The translations under genes were made by a program, and so were the position numbers. Below the pieces are notes generated by a model, which ran no database searches, had not been told where the DNA came from, and saw only the letters and a list, made by a program, of their open reading frames with translations. Of a DNA stretch of 61,825 nucleotides, positions 58,180 through 61,825 are shown piece after piece (position 1 is the stretch's first letter; each line of letters starts with the position of its first letter). Location: positions 1 through 61,825 of the forward strand of contig FMBT01000533.1 in the NCBI GenBank assembly GCA_900095095.1. The letters run 5' to 3'. The DNA is from Fragilariopsis cylindrus CCMP1102. Its lineage: Eukaryota; Bacillariophyta; Bacillariophyceae; Bacillariales; Bacillariaceae.

Positions 58180-58297
58180 GAGAACAACACCTGGGATTCC
58201 AACGTGGTCCCCCACCGTAGTACTAACCAGGCCCGAACATGCTTAACTTCGCTGAGCAGACGGGAAGCGGTGCTGTCATGTTGGTATGGTCGTTCTC
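58180..58297 (-). rRNA. 5S ribosomal RNA (second copy)
   Basis: Reverse strand. The 118-nt sequence is identical to the copy at 10691-10808, with the same end pairing and internal promoter region. It lies alone, 210 bp from the MITE. The immediate flanks are only weakly similar to those of the first copy (AGAGAGAACG upstream; a T-rich tract and a TTTTGGRAGGGCA-like block about 60 bp downstream). Confidence 0.96.
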
Positions 58298-58760
58298 TCT
58301 CCTCCACAAAAAATTAGACTATACATACTGTATCTACGACACACGCAGTCGTACGCACAAGCAATACGGTACTGGGCTGTACAACCAACTTGTTAATGCA
58401 ATAATTGTTCCATCGCTTTCGAGTCTTTTGTTTTTAAATAAAATAATGTTGTAACTGTTAGCGTCGTTTGTCATAGGTAATGGTCATACATAGAGTGTCT
58501 CATCTTCTTCTTCCCGATCCCACATACATACTTACTCCGTTGAATACGTTACCAAGTTGTTCTCTCTGCATTTTGGACATAATATACGCACAGTATCACG
58601 AAACAATCTACACCTCCTGTACAGTAACACACCACCACAGACGTCGTTACATAGTAGAACACTACACACTGTATCTTTCAAGCTATCAAGTCTACTCTCT
58701 ACTCCATTGCCGAAGAATACTGTAAAGAGAAAAAGCGAACTATAACCTTATTGATTTATA
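58298..58760. other. Intergenic / promoter of the following gene
   Basis: A 463-bp spacer between divergent units (5S gene and large plus-strand gene). I see no coding evidence. Confidence 0.45.
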
Positions 58761-61334
58761 ATGAGCGAAACAATCGCCGCCGCCGCCGCCGCTGCTGCGC
58801 CACCAATAGGACGATTTACTGAAGCGGTTCCGCTTTCTTTAAGTTCTGTTGCACATACATCAATTCCATTAGAAGATGGTGTATTGGATGGATTAAAAAC
58901 AGTCATACAGCATACGTTATGGAGTTCCTTATCTTATGCACGGGCAGCCTTTGGACGTAATTTTTCACCTGTTGATTTATCAACATCATTATTAGCATGG
59001 ACGCCTCGTGGAATGAGTACTACAGATACTAAAAGTAGTAAATCATCAGCTGCAGCAGCAGAAGACGGCGAAAAGGAAGATGAGATCCCACTTTCATTAA
59101 GGAAGAAGCATGGATTTATTCACTCCTATCAACGAACAGCATTGATTTATTTACGTCCAGCTATGTCATCCGCGTCAAAGTCGAAAGATGACGAAGATAC
59201 TTATTCGGAACATCTACTTCAGAATGATAATTGGACACAAGAACCAGGTGTGTTGGCAAAGATTACTCTTCTGTATGCGTCAACGGAAAAATTAACTCCA
59301 GAAGAACTGGATGTTGCCAGTTATGACAATTACGGTGATGATGGCAACAGCAGCAAGAAAAAAAGTAAAAAAAGATCCTCCGATGAGATTAGTGTTGAAT
59401 CTGGCGATAAATTTGGTGGTGACAGTAGTAGTAACGATGTTAACAACGATGATGACGATGATGATGAACCATCCGCACCACCACCACCAAAACATGTTAT
59501 TATGTATCGTACAATGGTGGAATATCGATCATTACCTGCCACGGGGAATGTTGCTGCTGTAGGTGCAGAAGAATTAAGTATGTTATCATTTGGTGGTAGT
59601 TTAGTGGATGATGATGTGAAACTTGGCGCGTTAGCTAGTTTATATGACGACAATGGAAAGTATGTATTGGAAATATTTGGTGTACGTGGTACAAAATATC
59701 GGTTCGATTTAATGGATGCAACACTAAGTGATGGTACTGTACCGACATTGCCAACAACAGCATTTAAAAACACCACCGGCGGTTCCGGTAGTGATGGTCG
59801 ACGTCGTCGTGGTAATATAGGTGGTGCTGCACCAATTCCTCATGATCCTTTCGTTAAGACGTTATGTGTAACAGTAACCGATCATGAAGCAACTGGATGT
59901 ATGAATGCAAAGACAACGACCGATGATGAAGAGATGGGAACTGAAGAAAAAAAAATTGGCGGAAACAGTAGCAATAATAATGCGGAAGGCAATCCATCTT
60001 TTGCTTTAACCAAGATGAGATTTACACTGGAGGGTGGTTTACGTATCTCTGATTTGTTGAACGTAACGGACTTGCCAGCACCTAATTATTATCCTGATCA
60101 GATTCAAAACACGTTTTTAAGTCTTCGATCACAACAGCCTTTTTCTTCTCGAGATAATTATACTAAGAAAAAGAAGGGCAAGAGCAAAGAACAGAAACAA
60201 CCATTATCCTCCAACGGATTAGACGTCGTCGTTGGGACACCGTCGGGACATCGTCTACTTCTTCATCCATCTGAGGCTGGGAAAGTCTATATTCATGGCC
60301 GGTATGTAACAACATGGGGGAAAGACAAACGAATTGGTAGTTCTATTCCTGCATTATTTGGTATGGATTTACATTCTGTACCATACTTTCATGGTCGGAT
60401 AGCTGATTATGATCGATTGATGATTGCATACGCTACATTATGGGCAGAAATTTTAACTGATGCTAAATTGGTCAATAGGAATATTGGTGGACGACTGTTA
60501 TCACGACTGATTAACGGTAATGATCCATTTTTAGAAGAAGATGAAGAAGATTCTGATGACGACGGCGACGACGATGATGATGACGATGTCGATCTTGACG
60601 AGGATGACGAAGAAGAGGAAGTCGGTACTACGGTTCGTGTCAATACTGATATCAGTTGTTTAGAATCACAAGTTATGTCATCATCGAAATGCGATCCTGT
60701 GGGGATTGCCGCTAAGGCATTAGCGACACAATTTCAGTACGAATACGGCATGGAAGGATATCCATGTTTATCCCATGAAATGGATTGGGTTAAAAATAGA
60801 TTACCCGGTCGGGTTCCTGTAGTCGTGTCACGACGTCTCATCGATGTATTACGGCGGGGTGGGTACTTCGATGTGAAACGTACCTCCGAGGAAATTTGGT
60901 TTGCTCAGAGTGAATCGACGAGACTAGCAACAGACATTGGTACCGACGTAGAACGTTAGTAGAACGTACGTGTGAGTTGTTAGTTGAGGCTAAATGCAAT
61001 GACGTACAGCCATCCTCGATCGTTTTTGGGAAAATCGCTATCGAGAATCCGGTACAGAAAAAGGGTTTAGTTCGGATCAATCGATTGTTACGTCAATATC
61101 ATGTCAATGAAGAATTTTTAACGATAGATTTGAATGAAATCCGAGCGGGGATAGCATGATCACGGATGACGATGATGACAAAAAAGCAGCAGCAATAGAA
61201 GATGGCGAAGAATCAAATCAAAAGGAGAAACGTACGATGGAGCTTGCATTTTTGTTGGGTTATACATTGCACGGGAACATCCAGATGGGAACGTATTGAT
61301 TCGTTACATGCTCCAACATGGTCAAATGTCGTAA
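58761..61334 (+). CDS. Large conserved-looking protein of unknown function, three frame breaks near the 3' end
   Basis: I do not recognise the family. The 732-codon main frame starts MSETIAAAAAAAAPP and has a structured region (GRFTEAVPLSLSSVAHTSIP, TLWSSLSYARAAFG), acidic and Ser-rich linkers, and a second structured region (VVVGTPSGHRLLLHPSEAGK, VYIHGRYVTTWGKD, LFGMDLHSVPYFHGRIADYD, LMIAYATLWAEIL, PGRVPVVVSRRLIDVLRRGG). After the visible stop at 60957 the sense continues in successive frames: LLVEAKCNDVQPSSIVFGKI, VRINRLLRQYHVNEEFLTID, an Asp/Lys-rich linker, then CIFVGLYIAREHPDGNVLIR and a stop at 61332-61334. The frame changes lie near 60950, 61148 and 61230. The VYIHGRYV strand followed by an FGMDLH...DRLMI segment loosely recalls GHKL-ATPase-associated regions of sacsin-like proteins, but this is too weak to use as a name. 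No signal peptide or membrane helix is seen. Confidence 0.7.
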
Positions 61335-61825
61335 GGAAGAAAAAAAGGAAAAAAAAAAGAAGAAAATATATTTATATCGGAAAGGTAATTTAAATTTTGC
61401 GCCTGTGCTTGTCTTTCGGGCATTGGAACGGGAAGAAATAGAACGTAAATTTTACTATTTGTTAATATTTAAAATAAACTAAAAGAATGAAACTGCATAA
61501 ATATTTTACTAAAACGGAAAATGAACCCCTTCCCCCCTACACCCGAGTCAAGAAGTGTTTTTGTTGTCTGTCACAGAATCTATTATGCTATGTTCTGCTG
61601 ATGCTAGTCTTTTATTCAAGATTTATATTAGCAGTTTTATTTCCTCTTGATCTGAACATTCGTTAGTCTCAAGAGATCATCGTGGCCGTTTCCCTTTACA
61701 TTGCCTGCGTGCGTCGTCATTGTTTATCATATCTTTCACTTTTACTTTCGTTTCCGTTTTTATCTCGAGAATCGACCGTCGCTATTGACGCATAACCATT
61801 GATAATTCCAATGCTATTGCTATTG
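61335..61825. other. AT-rich 3' flank
   Basis: Downstream of the last gene. No coding frame or RNA gene is supportable before the window ends. Confidence 0.5.

Overview
The window reads as nuclear DNA of a diatom, most likely a pennate one. That is inference from the gene content: a DUF6824-type FGRG...HPGN domain joined to a SEC14/CRAL-TRIO-like protein, an HSF-type factor, signal-peptide + S-S-F starts that resemble plastid targeting, very Asp/Asn/Ser/Gln-rich coding sequence and short GT-AG introns. Genes lie on both strands, there are no operons, and most spacers are simple AT-rich DNA. About 15 protein genes and two 5S rRNA genes can be supported.

Layout: 0.8-3.1 kb (-) secreted choice-of-anchor B protein with a Cys-rich tail; 5.2-7.2 kb (+) splicing factor SF3A2 carrying an N-terminal ubiquitin-like extension that ends in RLLGG; 8.1-10.4 kb (-) METTL13/spermidine-synthase-type methyltransferase; 10.7 kb (+) 5S rRNA; 12.2-13.5 kb (-) BRO1-domain protein; 14.1-23.8 kb (-) giant XMAP215/CKAP5 TOG protein with seven copies of an unfamiliar repeat; 24.4 kb (+) VOC/glyoxalase-fold protein; 25.6-26.6 kb (-) alpha/beta hydrolase; 27.1-28.7 kb (+) membrane RING-H2 protein; 28.7-32.1 kb repeat-rich, gene-poor; 32.1-34.1 kb (-) CRAL-TRIO-like + DUF6824 protein; 35.6-36.9 kb (+) HSF-type factor; 37.1-37.7 kb triplicated spacer; 37.8-43.1 kb (-) protein with about eleven ubiquitin-like folds; 43.7-46.9 kb (+) PPR protein; 47.0-47.6 kb (-) cytochrome b5-like protein, visible only across frame breaks; 47.6-49.3 kb (-) EF-hand + CK1-like kinase; 49.9-51.7 kb (-) carboxylesterase; 52.8-55.9 kb (+) atypical MAP kinase with two introns; 57.6-58.0 kb a Tc1/mariner (Stowaway-like) MITE; 58.2 kb (-) second, identical 5S rRNA; 58.8-61.3 kb (+) large unrecognised protein.

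A property of the whole window matters for anyone using it: about ten genes are interrupted by single-base frame breaks (about 35 in all). Nearly every one reads as one missing base, often in a homopolymer, and homology or repeat periodicity carries straight on in the next frame. I treat these as probable consensus deletions, not as pseudogenes or introns, and give gene spans across them.

The genes do not form one pathway. There is a loose ubiquitin-fold theme (UBL-SF3A2 fusion, multi-UBL protein, RING E3). The observation I rank highest is the UBL-SF3A2 precursor: its Gly-Gly sits exactly where conserved SF3A2 begins, which predicts a processing event like that of Sde2 or ubiquitin-ribosomal protein fusions.
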